The notes beneath the pieces were generated by a model. The model made no database searches, was not told the origin of the DNA, and saw nothing but the letters and a program-made list of their open reading frames with translations. From contig NZ_JACAGN010000005.1 in NCBI RefSeq assembly GCF_030324495.1, positions 1-64,000 on the forward strand: a stretch of DNA of 64,000 nucleotides. Direction: 5' to 3'. Shown piece after piece: positions 26,434 to 35,943 of this stretch; within the stretch, counting starts at the first letter, position 1; each line of letters begins with the position of its first letter. Source of the DNA: Myroides sp. 1354 (GTDB lineage Bacteria; Bacteroidota; Bacteroidia; Flavobacteriales; Flavobacteriaceae). The position numbers were made by a program, and so were the translations under genes.

Positions 26434-27093
26434 ATGAATTATTTTATTATAGGTGATATTCACGGCTGTTACTATACCTTTTGTCAATTGTTAACGCATT
26501 GGAATAGGGAAGAAGAAACGCTAATCCTCGTTGGAGATTTGATTGATCGTGGAAATTACAGTGCCCGTGTTTTGAAAATATGCATGGAATTAACTGCAAC
26601 CCACGACAATGTAGTTGTACTCAAAGGGAATCACGAAGCTGAACTTATTCAATATGTTATAGAAGGTCACAACGATAATTGGACCAGCCAAGGAGGTGAT
26701 TTAACGCTGCTAAATTTTGAGGAAAATCAACTGCAAACGAAAGATTACATCAAGTGGTTACAAGCGTTGCCCCTAAAGTTTGAAACCCCTCATTTTATTG
26801 TTACCCATGCTGGAATTACGGAAACAGAAAACCCTTTTCTGGAAGAACATGACGATAGTGTATTGTGGAATAGAAAACCTCTAGCGAATATTGGTCTACT
26901 GCAAATCCATGGGCATACACCTTTGCGTATGAATCAAGCCCAATATACCCCTATATCTAATTCTTGGAATATTGATACAGGGGCCTATTATGGTTTTGGC
27001 TTGACGGGATTGCGTATTGAAGCAGAAGCTCAAGTACAAAATCCTATTACAATAAAAACGGATCAAAGAGATTGTAATCTAGACATTCGTTAG
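26434..27093 (+). CDS. PPP-type metallophosphoesterase (219 aa)
   Basis: It is a calcineurin-like phosphoesterase with the ordered metal motifs GDIHGCY (Asp8, His10), GDLIDRG, KGNHEAE, VTHAGIT and IHGHTP. This matches the bacterial serine/threonine phosphatase and Ap4A-hydrolase group (PrpA/PrpE/ApaH relatives); I cannot choose between protein and dinucleotide substrates. It is co-transcribed with the exonuclease. Its last 15 bases overlap the end of the convergent histidine kinase gene. Confidence 0.85.
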   Translation: MNYFIIGDIHGCYYTFCQLLTHWNREEETLILVGDLIDRGNYSARVLKICMELTATHDNVVVLKGNHEAELIQYVIEGHNDNWTSQGGDLTLLNFEENQLQTKDYIKWLQALPLKFETPHFIVTHAGITETENPFLEEHDDSVLWNRKPLANIGLLQIHGHTPLRMNQAQYTPISNSWNIDTGAYYGFGLTGLRIEAEAQVQNPITIKTDQRDCNLDIR

Positions 27094-29112
27094 GTATAGA
27101 AAAACGGAGGTTCCTTTGCCAGAATCGGATTTTATTTTTAATTGTGCTCCGATGAGCTGCGCTCTTTCTTTCATATTCTCCAATCCGATCCCGCGTTGGG
27201 TACTATATTTAATTCCCTTTCCATTGTCCTTGATACTCAGTACAATTGTATGGTCTTCCATTGCAATTTTAAGTTGGCATGCCGCTGCATTGGCGTGTTT
27301 ATTTACGTTTTGGAAAGCTTCTTGAATAATCTGATAAATGTTGACTTTTTGTACCGTGCTCAAATGTTCTAAGCAAAGGTTAGGTTCGTAAACAATAGAA
27401 AATACTGTTTTGATTTTGTTGGTTTGTTTTTGAACTAATTCTGTCAATAAATTCTCAAATGACTTGTTCTGAAAGATATTTTGCTGGGAAAATGAGTGCG
27501 AAATATCGCGTACTTTATTTTCTAGATGAACTAATTCGTCTACCAACATATTTTTCAAAGTTTTGTTGGGAATTTCTAACAACTGTGTGTTGAATCTCAA
27601 CGTAAAAATACTATTGATAATCCCATCGTGTAAATCTTTGGCAATGCGATTGCGCTCTTTTAGGATGGTTACATTTTCTATGGTATTATTTTCAATTAAC
27701 AAATTCATAATTTGTTCATTCTTTGATTTTTGGCTGTTGACGTGTTTTAAATCCTTGTTCTTATTTCTCATTCGAATGATAATCAAAATAAAAATCAATG
27801 TACCAATAACAATAAATGCCCCTAAATAGACAAAATAGATGCGCTGTTTGAGGGTTTCGTTTTCTTGTTCAAGAATTAATGTATTATACTCAATTTTAGC
27901 AAAACTCTCTAAGGTCTCTTTTTGTTTTGATTCGATTAGGTAGTTAACATCAATGAGTTCTTTGACTAAATATGAGGTTTGTGCATCTTTGTGTTGGGTT
28001 AAAATCTCTTCGATAATTTCCTTTTTATACCTGTAAAAGTTATGGGTATCTGCTGCAATATAAGCCTTCTCCAACCAAGCCAGAGATTGCTCTTTTTTGT
28101 TTTGCTCTAAATAAAAATTGGAAATTAACATTGACATATCAACTGCATAAAATGGATGATTGAGTTTCTCGTAGATTTCATAAGACTCCGTCAAACGTTT
28201 AATGATATCACTATCTTGTTTTTGCGAATACAACGCCATGTGATACGTACTATTTAAATGGGCATAAACTTGTATGGATGTCGGCGCCTTTTGATAATAA
28301 GCTAAGGCATTTAATGCGTATTTTTCGGCTTGTTTATATTCTTTTGACTCTTGATAATTCATGGCAATATTTCCTAATAGATTAGCCATAGCTAAATTGT
28401 AGGTATCAACAGGTAAAATTTGATAAACACCTTCATCTTCTTTGAGCATGTTATAGGTCTCTAACAAGATTTGTGTCGCGTTATCAAGTTCGTAATAGTA
28501 GAGGTAGTAAAATGACTTTAATTGATTGGCTTCAATGAGAATCGGACTATTTGGATACTTTTGAAGGATTTTAAGTGCTTTGTACAATCTAGCTTCGGAT
28601 TCTTTTTCAAAACCAACTTCATACAATAGACGGGCTTGATAGAATGTATTCTCAGCTAAGGCTAAACTATCTGCTGTTTTTTTGTATAACGACTCTGCTT
28701 TTAAATAGTATTGATAAACACTATCTAATTGTTGGTTATCGTGATAAAAAGCAGCTTTTTTCTCATAAATTTGAGCCAATCGATTATAGTCGTGCTGTTT
28801 TTTTGCATCGCGTTCAGCGATGGCTGTAAGCGCAAAAAAAGCCTCTTTATGACCAGAATAACGCAAACTATTAAGTACACTGTCAATATAGGGTTGTTGT
28901 TCAATGGTGTTGGCTAGACTTTTGATTTTAATTACATCAACTTCATATTTTTTGAAGATACTGTCTTTCTCTGCTGGAGTTCGTTTAATCGCATATAAGT
29001 TGTCTAGATCTACTTGGTGTTTGGATTGTTTGTAATTACAGCTTGACAATAAAAGTAAAGCCATAAAAACAAATGCAATAGATTTAAAAGATTGGGAAAG
29101 GGGAAGAAACAT
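27079..29112 (-). CDS. Lipoprotein-type TPR sensor histidine kinase, NarX/DesK-like (677 aa)
   Basis: The N terminus MFLPLSQSFK to LLSSC looks like a lipoprotein signal (Cys25). About 380 residues of TPR-like helices form the outer sensor. One membrane helix follows at about 426-447, then a coiled coil, then a HisKA_3 domain with phospho-acceptor His495 in AKDLHDGIINS, and an HATPase (DNGKGI, RGIGLENMKERA, GKGTSVFL). This layout is common in Bacteroidota and usually pairs with a LuxR-type regulator; none is in the window. A second kinase gene lies 19 bases upstream on the same strand. Confidence 0.85.
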   Translation of the reverse strand: MFLPLSQSFKSIAFVFMALLLLSSCNYKQSKHQVDLDNLYAIKRTPAEKDSIFKKYEVDVIKIKSLANTIEQQPYIDSVLNSLRYSGHKEAFFALTAIAERDAKKQHDYNRLAQIYEKKAAFYHDNQQLDSVYQYYLKAESLYKKTADSLALAENTFYQARLLYEVGFEKESEARLYKALKILQKYPNSPILIEANQLKSFYYLYYYELDNATQILLETYNMLKEDEGVYQILPVDTYNLAMANLLGNIAMNYQESKEYKQAEKYALNALAYYQKAPTSIQVYAHLNSTYHMALYSQKQDSDIIKRLTESYEIYEKLNHPFYAVDMSMLISNFYLEQNKKEQSLAWLEKAYIAADTHNFYRYKKEIIEEILTQHKDAQTSYLVKELIDVNYLIESKQKETLESFAKIEYNTLILEQENETLKQRIYFVYLGAFIVIGTLIFILIIIRMRNKNKDLKHVNSQKSKNEQIMNLLIENNTIENVTILKERNRIAKDLHDGIINSIFTLRFNTQLLEIPNKTLKNMLVDELVHLENKVRDISHSFSQQNIFQNKSFENLLTELVQKQTNKIKTVFSIVYEPNLCLEHLSTVQKVNIYQIIQEAFQNVNKHANAAACQLKIAMEDHTIVLSIKDNGKGIKYSTQRGIGLENMKERAQLIGAQLKIKSDSGKGTSVFLYLTNV

Positions 29113-29131
29113 GAAAAGTGTTTGTTGTTGG

Positions 29132-30487
29132 TTAGTTTTTAGGTAATTGTATCGTGACTATGGTGTATTTATCTAGTTGAGAGTCGATGGTTAATTGACC
29201 GTTGTGTATCTTAATGATTTTAAATGCTAGAGATAAACCTAATCCTGTTCCTTGGATAGGAAGTGCGTTCGATGAACGATAAAAAGGTAAGGTTAATTTT
29301 TCCATATCATCCGTTTTAATGCCAATTCCATAATCCTTAATTTGAATAATGATTGCTGTATCTGTACTATCTATAATTAAGTCAACGGTCTGATTGAAGG
29401 AGAATTTATCCGCATTTAAAATAATATTAGATAGGGCAAGACTCAAAAGTTGTTGGTTGCCTTTGAGGTGTAACTTGTGAAGTTCTTCTGTTGTCTGCAC
29501 CACAAAATTCAATTTTAACTCTTTGTGATGCAACATTAAATTGTCAATTGTTTGCCACCAGAAGGTTTCAAAATCCAATGGAGATAAATCACAGTTAACC
29601 TGATCTAATTTTGCTAAGGTCAATAAGTTATTAATAATTTGATCGGTGTAAATTGTATCTTGTATAATAGACTGTAAAGCTTGTTGATAGGCTTGTGGTG
29701 CTCTTTCTTGAGTCAAGGTAATTTCAGCCGTTCCCAATACTGCAGCAATAGGTGTTTTTAGTTCATGAGAAGCATGAGCCACAAAAGCTTTTTGACTCTC
29801 AAAGGACTCATGTAAACGCTCAAATAAGGTATTAATCGCTTCACTCAACGTTCGGATCTCATCTTTAGACATCTCAGTAGTAGAAATGGGTTCTGCTAAC
29901 GTATCTACGTTTCTCGATTGTACGTGTTGAATGATTTTTTTTATCGGTTTTAGAAAAGATTCCGCAAACAAACGAGAGAGCAGCAATGTAATTAACAAGG
30001 CAATTAACAAGCTGATGAACATAATAGAACGCAGTTGTTTTAAGGCATCTAATCCTGTTTGATCCACGGCTTTCGCCATAATGATATAATCTCCTGAATT
30101 GTCTTTGTATAAAACACCAAATACGTAGTTATCTCCTTGTTTAAACCACACTCTATTTTCGTCTACAACGGCTTGTAGGATTTCTTTGTCCCATTTTAAT
30201 TCATTTTCCTCAATAAAGATTGGATTAAAATCAAGGGTGTAAATGCGAATTTGTTCTTTGGGAAGTGTACGAGGAAATTTGCGTAAGACTTCTTGAAACT
30301 CCGCATAGGTGAAATTGTCTTCTGCCAAATAATTATGACCAACAATATAGGCTCGATCCTCTAGTTGTTTGAAAAAGTTCTTCTGCCAATGATTCGCTAC
30401 TACAAAATAGATAGCGATTAGCACAATAGAAAGTAATATGGTAAATAGACCTAAAAATTGGAGCGATAGTCGAGTGCGAATTTTCAT
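29132..30487 (-). CDS. Two-transmembrane sensor histidine kinase (451 aa)
   Basis: Helices at about 8-30 and 155-173 enclose a periplasmic sensor of about 125 residues. A HAMP-like linker follows, then HisKA with His241 in ASHELKTPIAAV, and the HATPase boxes NIILNADKFS (N box), KDYGIGI (G1) and GTGLGLSLAFKI (G2). It belongs to the OmpR-partnering HisKA class, unlike the HisKA_3 kinase just downstream. It is unusual in having no adjacent response regulator: upstream is a 396-bp gap and then ecotin. It may signal through the OmpR-type regulator at 32.7-33.4 kb, but that is a guess. Confidence 0.85.
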   Translation of the reverse strand: MKIRTRLSLQFLGLFTILLSIVLIAIYFVVANHWQKNFFKQLEDRAYIVGHNYLAEDNFTYAEFQEVLRKFPRTLPKEQIRIYTLDFNPIFIEENELKWDKEILQAVVDENRVWFKQGDNYVFGVLYKDNSGDYIIMAKAVDQTGLDALKQLRSIMFISLLIALLITLLLSRLFAESFLKPIKKIIQHVQSRNVDTLAEPISTTEMSKDEIRTLSEAINTLFERLHESFESQKAFVAHASHELKTPIAAVLGTAEITLTQERAPQAYQQALQSIIQDTIYTDQIINNLLTLAKLDQVNCDLSPLDFETFWWQTIDNLMLHHKELKLNFVVQTTEELHKLHLKGNQQLLSLALSNIILNADKFSFNQTVDLIIDSTDTAIIIQIKDYGIGIKTDDMEKLTLPFYRSSNALPIQGTGLGLSLAFKIIKIHNGQLTIDSQLDKYTIVTIQLPKN

Positions 30488-30883
30488 AAAAAAGTCTTTT
30501 GCGTATACAGTATATTTAGGCTATGAGTTGCAATCAATCTTTCCATTAAAAGATGAATTGCTTTTTGTTGTTGGTTATGGCTATGTCAAAAACAGTGCGT
30601 ACTAACGTATGGTTCATTCCCAAATATAAATGCCACGTAAATATAGGTAGCTTTGGTTTACTTTGCGATGATTCACCCCTAAAGTAAGGAATTATACTTA
30701 AATTACAATTGTGTCCCACAGGGTTTATGTTAATTCGTTACATGGCGTAAATCTACTATTTATTTTTAGTACTGTTGTCATGGCTTGTCAAAGCTGTTAA
30801 AAAAATAATCGCAAAATAGTATAAAAAAACGGAGTAAAAGATGTCTTTTACTCCGTTTGCAAGGACTATTTTTGAAGATAGTC
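30488..30883. other. Gene-free spacer between the orphan kinase and ecotin genes
   Basis: No open frame of interest was found. It contains the near-palindrome GTATACAGTATAT at 30503-30515, similar to GTATACTGTATAC at 15033-15045, and the ecotin terminator at 30821-30859. No exact -7 box for the kinase gene was seen. Confidence 0.6.
30821..30859 (-). terminator. Ecotin-gene terminator
   Basis: A 15-bp stem, AAACGGAGTAAAAGA / TCTTTTACTCCGTTT, is followed on the minus strand by a run of T. Confidence 0.85.
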
Positions 30884-31363
30884 TTATTTTTTTACGCGAA
30901 TTTCTTGTGCTTCGTATTCGTCTTGATCTGCTGTAAAGATTTTAAATTTCACTTCAAAACCTTCTGGTACGTAAATTACAATTGGCATTCTTCCATTGTA
31001 ACGTGTCGTTTCAGGTTGTCCTGATACAAAAAGATGTCTTTTTGGAGCGTCAGGACATGCCATTTGCGTTGAAAATGCATCTCCTTTGCTTTGGAATACA
31101 TAGTAGTCATATCCCCAACCTTGTAGATCTTTTTTCTCTAAAGTTCCCATTAAACCATAGTTGTTACAACCATCTACTTCCATCATTTTTCCTACTCTAA
31201 ATTCAATTTTTTTATTATTGTCTTGAGCAGAATGAGGAACTTCAATGACCATTTGTTTGTATCCCTTTTCTGGTTTTGGAAAAACAGATACATCTACTTT
31301 TTGCGCCATACTTGCTGTAGTTAAACTTAAAAAAACAATGAATAATCCGATTACTTTTATCAT
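30884..31363 (-). CDS. eco: Ecotin-family serine protease inhibitor
   Basis: This is an exported inhibitor of trypsin-fold serine proteases. A signal peptide (residues 1-20, ending TASMAQ) is followed by the ecotin core: MMEVDGCNNYGLMGTLEKK, then GWGYDYYVF, then the reactive loop STQMACPDAP, where Met101 is the P1 residue as in E. coli ecotin. Cys66 and Cys103 should form the loop-bracing disulphide. RYNGRMPIVIYVPEGFEVKF is the C-terminal strand pair used for dimerisation. It is monocistronic with a strong terminator. It is likely to guard the periplasm against host or grazer proteases. Confidence 0.92.
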   Translation of the reverse strand: MIKVIGLFIVFLSLTTASMAQKVDVSVFPKPEKGYKQMVIEVPHSAQDNNKKIEFRVGKMMEVDGCNNYGLMGTLEKKDLQGWGYDYYVFQSKGDAFSTQMACPDAPKRHLFVSGQPETTRYNGRMPIVIYVPEGFEVKFKIFTADQDEYEAQEIRVKK

Positions 31364-31464
31364 ACTAAACTTTTTGTTATTAAGAATTAATGTGATAAAA
31401 GTAGTGAATTATCGGTTATCATTTGATTTTTTAATAAAAGATTATCGTTTCAATCGCAGTGTTT

Positions 31465-32751
31465 TTAGTGAGGTATATGAGGCGATTGTTTAAATAAAAT
31501 GGTAAAACAATGACCGTTAGCTGTATGAGAGTATTGTATGGTCCATTGGTGTAATTTAACAATTTCATGTACAATGGAAAGACCTAAGCCTGTTCCATTT
31601 TTCTCTTCTGTTGCTCGATTAAAGCGCAAGAAAATGCGTTCAGGATCCAAAGCATCTTCTCCTGTATTAGACAATTGAATGCCCTGAGTATCGAGTTTGA
31701 GGTGAATAGTTCCCCCTGCAGTAGAATATTTGATGGCATTAGATAACAAATTGCTGAAAAGTGATTCAATAAGCGTATAAATCCCTTTTACATTGACTGT
31801 TGCATCTAGTGTTTGTGTCAGTTGGATTTCTTTTTCAGCTGCTAATTCTTCAAAAAAGCTCCATTGAGTTGACACTAACTCTGCGAGGTTAATGCACTGA
31901 AATTGCTGAAATTGATTGTTTTCAATTTTAGCTAAAAGCAATAGATTTTTGTTTAATCGATTGAAACGCGAGGAAACATTATAGAGGGATTGTACCAAGT
32001 GCATCTGTTTTTGAGTGAGATCTGTATCTTGTAAGAGCAAATCCAATTGAGAACGAAAAACGGCTAAAGGTGTTTGCAACTCATGAGAAGCATTGTCAAT
32101 AAAAACGCGTTGCTGCTTGTATACGGTTAGGTTATTTTCAATCAAATGTTGCAGATTGTTGTTTAATCGGCTAAACTCTAGTGTATGAGTGGGTTCAAAA
32201 GTAGGAATATTGCCTTTCTCTAGGTTGTAGTGCTCTATTTGATTTAAGGTTTTATAAAAGGGAGACCACAGTTTCTTAGCTAGGAATTTTTGAATTAATA
32301 CAATAGATAAGAAAAAAATCAACACAACTAACCCATATTCATAAATCAAGGTATTGAGTAAATCGCCAGGTTCAACCATGGCGATTCTCGAAAGTAGGAG
32401 ATAAGGTTGCTCTTCTATGCGAATAGGGGTGTATAGCGTGCGGTATCCCACTTCATAACCTTCGGCAGGATTGAAAAAAGAAATGAGCTGAGGTTTGTTT
32501 ATCACGATAGAAGCATCATCAGGTACAATCATCAAATCGTAATTGTATCGATTCCAAAGGTCTATTTCTTGGGTGGTGAGTTCTTGTAGCTGATTTTGGG
32601 TGAAATCATGGGTGCGATATTCGATTAATTCATCTAAATCTTCTGCATAGCAAAATTCCATCACCCAGTAAAATAAAGGAGCACAGGCAATCAATAAGAT
32701 TCCTGTGTATAATATAAAATAACGCTGATAGGTACTTAATAAACTTTTCAT
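31465..32751 (-). CDS. Sensor histidine kinase paired with an OmpR-type regulator (428 aa)
   Basis: Two membrane helices (about 12-32 and 139-157) flank a periplasmic sensor. The HisKA box is DNASHELQTPLAVF with His223, and the ATPase has NLLSNAIKYS and GTGLGLSIVHEI. The start was chosen at 32751 because its ATG overlaps the regulator's stop as ATGA, a sign of translational coupling. An alternative Met four codons upstream is possible. The system resembles the QseC/PmrB type, but the signal is unknown. Confidence 0.87.
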   Translation of the reverse strand: MKSLLSTYQRYFILYTGILLIACAPLFYWVMEFCYAEDLDELIEYRTHDFTQNQLQELTTQEIDLWNRYNYDLMIVPDDASIVINKPQLISFFNPAEGYEVGYRTLYTPIRIEEQPYLLLSRIAMVEPGDLLNTLIYEYGLVVLIFFLSIVLIQKFLAKKLWSPFYKTLNQIEHYNLEKGNIPTFEPTHTLEFSRLNNNLQHLIENNLTVYKQQRVFIDNASHELQTPLAVFRSQLDLLLQDTDLTQKQMHLVQSLYNVSSRFNRLNKNLLLLAKIENNQFQQFQCINLAELVSTQWSFFEELAAEKEIQLTQTLDATVNVKGIYTLIESLFSNLLSNAIKYSTAGGTIHLKLDTQGIQLSNTGEDALDPERIFLRFNRATEEKNGTGLGLSIVHEIVKLHQWTIQYSHTANGHCFTILFKQSPHIPH

Positions 32752-33422
32752 TCTTCCATCCATTGATAACCAATTCCGTAAATTGTTTTTATTGTACAGT
32801 CACATTGATGATCTTGTAGCTTTGCTTTTACATTTTTGATGTGAGCGTAAACAAAGTTTTGATTGTCTAACATATCTGCCATATCTCCAGATAAGTGTTC
32901 GGCAATTGCATTTTTTGAAACTACTCTTTTTTTATTGCCAATCAGAAATAAAAGTAAGGCATATTCCGATTTGGTTAACAATACTGGAATATTATTTATG
33001 GTTACTTGTTTGCTTAATAAGTTAATCGTCACATTACCTGAGGTTAACTCATTAGTGGGTGTTGACAATCGACGTCTTAATTGAGCGTGAATGCGGATGC
33101 TCAATTCAGGTAGTGCAAAAGGTTTAGCTAAATAATCGTCCGCACCTAATTCAAGCCCTTGAATTTTATCCTCTAAAGCATTGCGTGCAGAAATAATTAG
33201 AATCGAACTGTCAATCTTGAGTTTTTTAATTTCCTCCAACAATAATAGCCCATCTCCACCAGGTAAACCTAAGTCCAATAAAATACAATCGTAGGTGTAT
33301 AATTTTAGTTTTTCCATGGCTTCATGGAAAGTAAAGGCCTGCTCACAGAGGTAGTTGGCTTCTAAAAACTGAACGATGTTGTGAGATAATTCACGCTCAT
33401 CTTCAACGAGTAATAGCTTCAT
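32748..33422 (-). CDS. OmpR-family response regulator (224 aa)
   Basis: The receiver domain spans residues 1-115: acidic Glu7-Asp8, phospho-acceptor Asp50 in CILLDLGLPGGDG, Ser78 in IISAR, and Lys100 in YLAKPF. A winged-helix DNA-binding domain covers about 130-224, with LLTKSEYALLLFLIGN and IKTIYGIGYQW. The start at 33422 was chosen because a longer TTG frame begins inside the -7 box (33440-33447). It is the first gene of a two-gene operon with the kinase that follows. Confidence 0.9.
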   Translation of the reverse strand: MKLLLVEDERELSHNIVQFLEANYLCEQAFTFHEAMEKLKLYTYDCILLDLGLPGGDGLLLLEEIKKLKIDSSILIISARNALEDKIQGLELGADDYLAKPFALPELSIRIHAQLRRRLSTPTNELTSGNVTINLLSKQVTINNIPVLLTKSEYALLLFLIGNKKRVVSKNAIAEHLSGDMADMLDNQNFVYAHIKNVKAKLQDHQCDCTIKTIYGIGYQWMEE

Positions 33423-33439
33423 AAGAAATGAATTTGATA

Positions 33440-33447
33440 CAAAAGTA
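33440..33447 (-). promoter_or_regulatory. Promoter -7 box (TACTTTTG) of the two-component operon
   Basis: This is an exact minus-strand TAnnTTTG match, 17 bases from the ATG. Confidence 0.6.
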
Positions 33448-33618
33448 GCCAGCAAATCTATAGAAATTTTGAATTTTAATAGACGCTTCTTTTTTTACTT
33501 AAAAAGTGAATTTTTTTTAAAATTCAAATTTTCTACAAAAAGAGTTCTTCCTTTTGTGTATACATTCTAACGAATAGAATGAATTAAATGTACAACTAAA
33601 TTTAAAAGTAATTGTCGC

Positions 33619-35697
33619 ATGAATAAAGTAAAACACATCAAAAAAACAACAACCTCTTGTTTTGATTTACTTGGTCTTACTGTCAAACGCCTTCTTGGAC
33701 TTGCAGTTGGAATTGGTTTTTTACTTCGTATGGTTTTGGCTTTTCAGGTACGGGAAGATCTGAATTTACTTTATTTATTTAAATTGAGTGTATTGGGAAT
33801 GATTAACGATATCAGCCTTACCTTAATTCTTTGTTTGTTTATTGGTTTACAAGTTTTAGGGGTTTCTCATATCAAATATAAAAAACCTTGGGGCTATTTT
33901 ATTTTTGGCTGTTATGTAGCTCTACTTCTTTATGTGTTATTCTTTAATACTATATTTCACGAGTATGGTAACGTTGTACCAACAATTGCCCAAGGTTTTT
34001 TCTTCTATAAGGCCTTGAGTTTTGGTTTACGCCTTTTTATCCCTACAATTCGAAGCACATGGAGTTATGTGATTTATGTTGGGATTGTTTTTATTTACGC
34101 CGTTGTCCTAGTGCAGTTTGTTGCCCTTGGAGAGTATTTGTTCTGGGATGAATTCGGCGTGCGCTATAATTTTATTGCCGTTGATTATCTCATTTATACC
34201 AATGAAGTAGTTGGAAATATTGCTGAATCCTATCCTATAAAAACGATTCTTATCAGTGTGGTAGTCTTGGCAACACTCCTAACGTATTGGGTGGTACGAG
34301 GTACTAAATCTGCCTTTGCACAACCTATGGAGTCGAAACAAAGAATTAGTGCTTTATTAGGTTATAGTATAGCTGTAGTAGTTTCTATTGGAATTTTGAA
34401 TTATACCACTAAGTTTCAAACGACAGATAATGTGTATTATAATGAATTACAAGCCAACGGAGGTTATAAGTTTTATCAAGCGTTTAAGAGTAGCCGATTA
34501 GACTACAATCACTTTTACGAAAAACTAGACGAAAAACAAGCACAAGCTATTGTAAATGAGATGTATAGTAGCAAAGGGATGGAGAATATACAAACGATTG
34601 TTGATACTGTATCAACAAGTAAAAAGAACATTGTATTGATTACAGTAGAAAGTTTAAGTGCTTCGTTTATGGAACGCTATGGAAATACGGATCAAATTAC
34701 GCCTAATTTAGATCAATTGGCAAAAGAAAGCTTAGTGTTTGACAATCTGTTTGCTGTAGGAAATCGCACCGTAAGAGGGTTGGAAGCGGTAACGTTATCT
34801 AGACCACCTAGTGCAGGAGAAAGTTTGGTGAAACAAGACAATAATGCCGATTTGTTTTCTTTGGGTAAAGTATTGAAAAATCAGGGGTATCAAGTGCAAT
34901 ATTTATATGGTGGTGACAGCTATTTTGACAATATGAAAACCTTTTTTGGAGGAAATCACTATGAAATCATTGACAAAAGTGCTTTAAATCCAAGTGAGAT
35001 TAGCTTTAGTAACATTTGGGGGGTATGTGATGAAGATATGTTTGCGAAAGCTTTAAAAACCTTTGATGCGAATAGTGCTAAAGGGCAACCTTTTTTTAGT
35101 CATATTATGACGGTAAGTAACCACAGACCTTATACCTATCCTGAAGGAAAAATTAATATTGCAGGAGACTCACAATCGAGAGATGGGGGGGTAAAATATA
35201 CGGATTACGCTATCGGAAAATTCATCGAACAGGCCAAAACAAAATCGTGGTTTAAAGATACAGTCTTTGTTATTTTGGCAGATCACTGTGCTTCAAGTGC
35301 CGGAAAAGCTAGTTTGCCATTGGAGCGCTACCGCATTCCAGCTCTGATTTATGCACCAGGATTTATTCAACCAAAAGCAGAAAAACGCCTGGTTTCTCAA
35401 ATCGACGTAATGCCGACTTTGTTGGGATTATTGCATTTCACTTATGAATCTCGTTTTTTTGGACAAGATATTTACAACAAAACATATCAGGAACGAGCTT
35501 TTTTGGCCACATATCAGAATCTCGGTTATTTAGAAAACGATATTTTAACGGTCTTATCACCCAATCGAAAAGTGGAACAGTTTAAGGTAACACTCAAAGA
35601 AGATGGGGAATACCGCATGGAAAAACAAACGCAATTGGATGAATATTTGATGAAAAGAGCGGTAGCTAATTATCAGGTAGCTAGTTATGATAAATAG
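33619..35697 (+). CDS. LTA-synthase-family membrane sulfatase-fold transferase (692 aa)
   Basis: About five membrane helices occupy residues 20-270. An alkaline-phosphatase-superfamily catalytic domain follows, outside the membrane. The metal and nucleophile residues are Glu344 in TVESLSAS, Thr384 in GNRTVRGLEA, and Asp555-His556 in LADHCASS. This is the layout of lipoteichoic-acid synthase and of phosphoglycerol or phosphoethanolamine transferases. In a Gram-negative it probably modifies a periplasmic glycan or LPS, not LTA. It is transcribed divergently from the two-component operon, and a polypurine tract follows the stop. Confidence 0.85.
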   Translation: MNKVKHIKKTTTSCFDLLGLTVKRLLGLAVGIGFLLRMVLAFQVREDLNLLYLFKLSVLGMINDISLTLILCLFIGLQVLGVSHIKYKKPWGYFIFGCYVALLLYVLFFNTIFHEYGNVVPTIAQGFFFYKALSFGLRLFIPTIRSTWSYVIYVGIVFIYAVVLVQFVALGEYLFWDEFGVRYNFIAVDYLIYTNEVVGNIAESYPIKTILISVVVLATLLTYWVVRGTKSAFAQPMESKQRISALLGYSIAVVVSIGILNYTTKFQTTDNVYYNELQANGGYKFYQAFKSSRLDYNHFYEKLDEKQAQAIVNEMYSSKGMENIQTIVDTVSTSKKNIVLITVESLSASFMERYGNTDQITPNLDQLAKESLVFDNLFAVGNRTVRGLEAVTLSRPPSAGESLVKQDNNADLFSLGKVLKNQGYQVQYLYGGDSYFDNMKTFFGGNHYEIIDKSALNPSEISFSNIWGVCDEDMFAKALKTFDANSAKGQPFFSHIMTVSNHRPYTYPEGKINIAGDSQSRDGGVKYTDYAIGKFIEQAKTKSWFKDTVFVILADHCASSAGKASLPLERYRIPALIYAPGFIQPKAEKRLVSQIDVMPTLLGLLHFTYESRFFGQDIYNKTYQERAFLATYQNLGYLENDILTVLSPNRKVEQFKVTLKEDGEYRMEKQTQLDEYLMKRAVANYQVASYDK

Positions 35698-35780
35698 AGA
35701 GAGGAAAGAGGAAAGAGGAAAGAGGAAAGAGGAAAGAGGAGAGAGGAAAGAGGAGAGAGGAGAGAGGAAAGAGGAGAGAG
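35697..35780 (+). repeat. Polypurine GAGAGGAAA tract
   Basis: About 84 bases contain only G and A on the plus strand, built of GAGGAAA and GAGAGG units. A pyrimidine-only tract of matching sequence type (35911-35944) lies 130 bases further on, so the two could pair into a very long hairpin between convergent genes. Confidence 0.8.
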
Positions 35781-35803
35781 GTGAACGTTGTATGTTGTAT
35801 GTT

Positions 35804-35829
35804 GAACATCCCCTAAATAAGGTTGACCG
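35804..35829 (+). repeat. Dispersed motif, copy 2 (GAACATCCCCTAAATAAGG...)
   Basis: It follows two GTTGTAT units and precedes GTTTTTAAA. It shares consensus with copies at 53-76 (inverted), 42284-42306 and 51015-51036. Confidence 0.6.
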
Positions 35830-35844
35830 TTTTTAAACGAAAAT

Positions 35845-35882
35845 TTACAAAAAAGCAAAAAAGCAAAAAAACGAAAAAGCAA
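35845..35882. repeat. CAAAAAAG-type A-rich tract
   Basis: Tandem AAAAAAGC and AAAAACG units, similar to the tract at 218-268. Confidence 0.6.
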
Positions 35883-35943
35883 AAGAAGAAATATTTATAA
35901 ATCTTGAAAATTTACTCCTCTCCTCTCTCTTCTTTCTTCTTTC

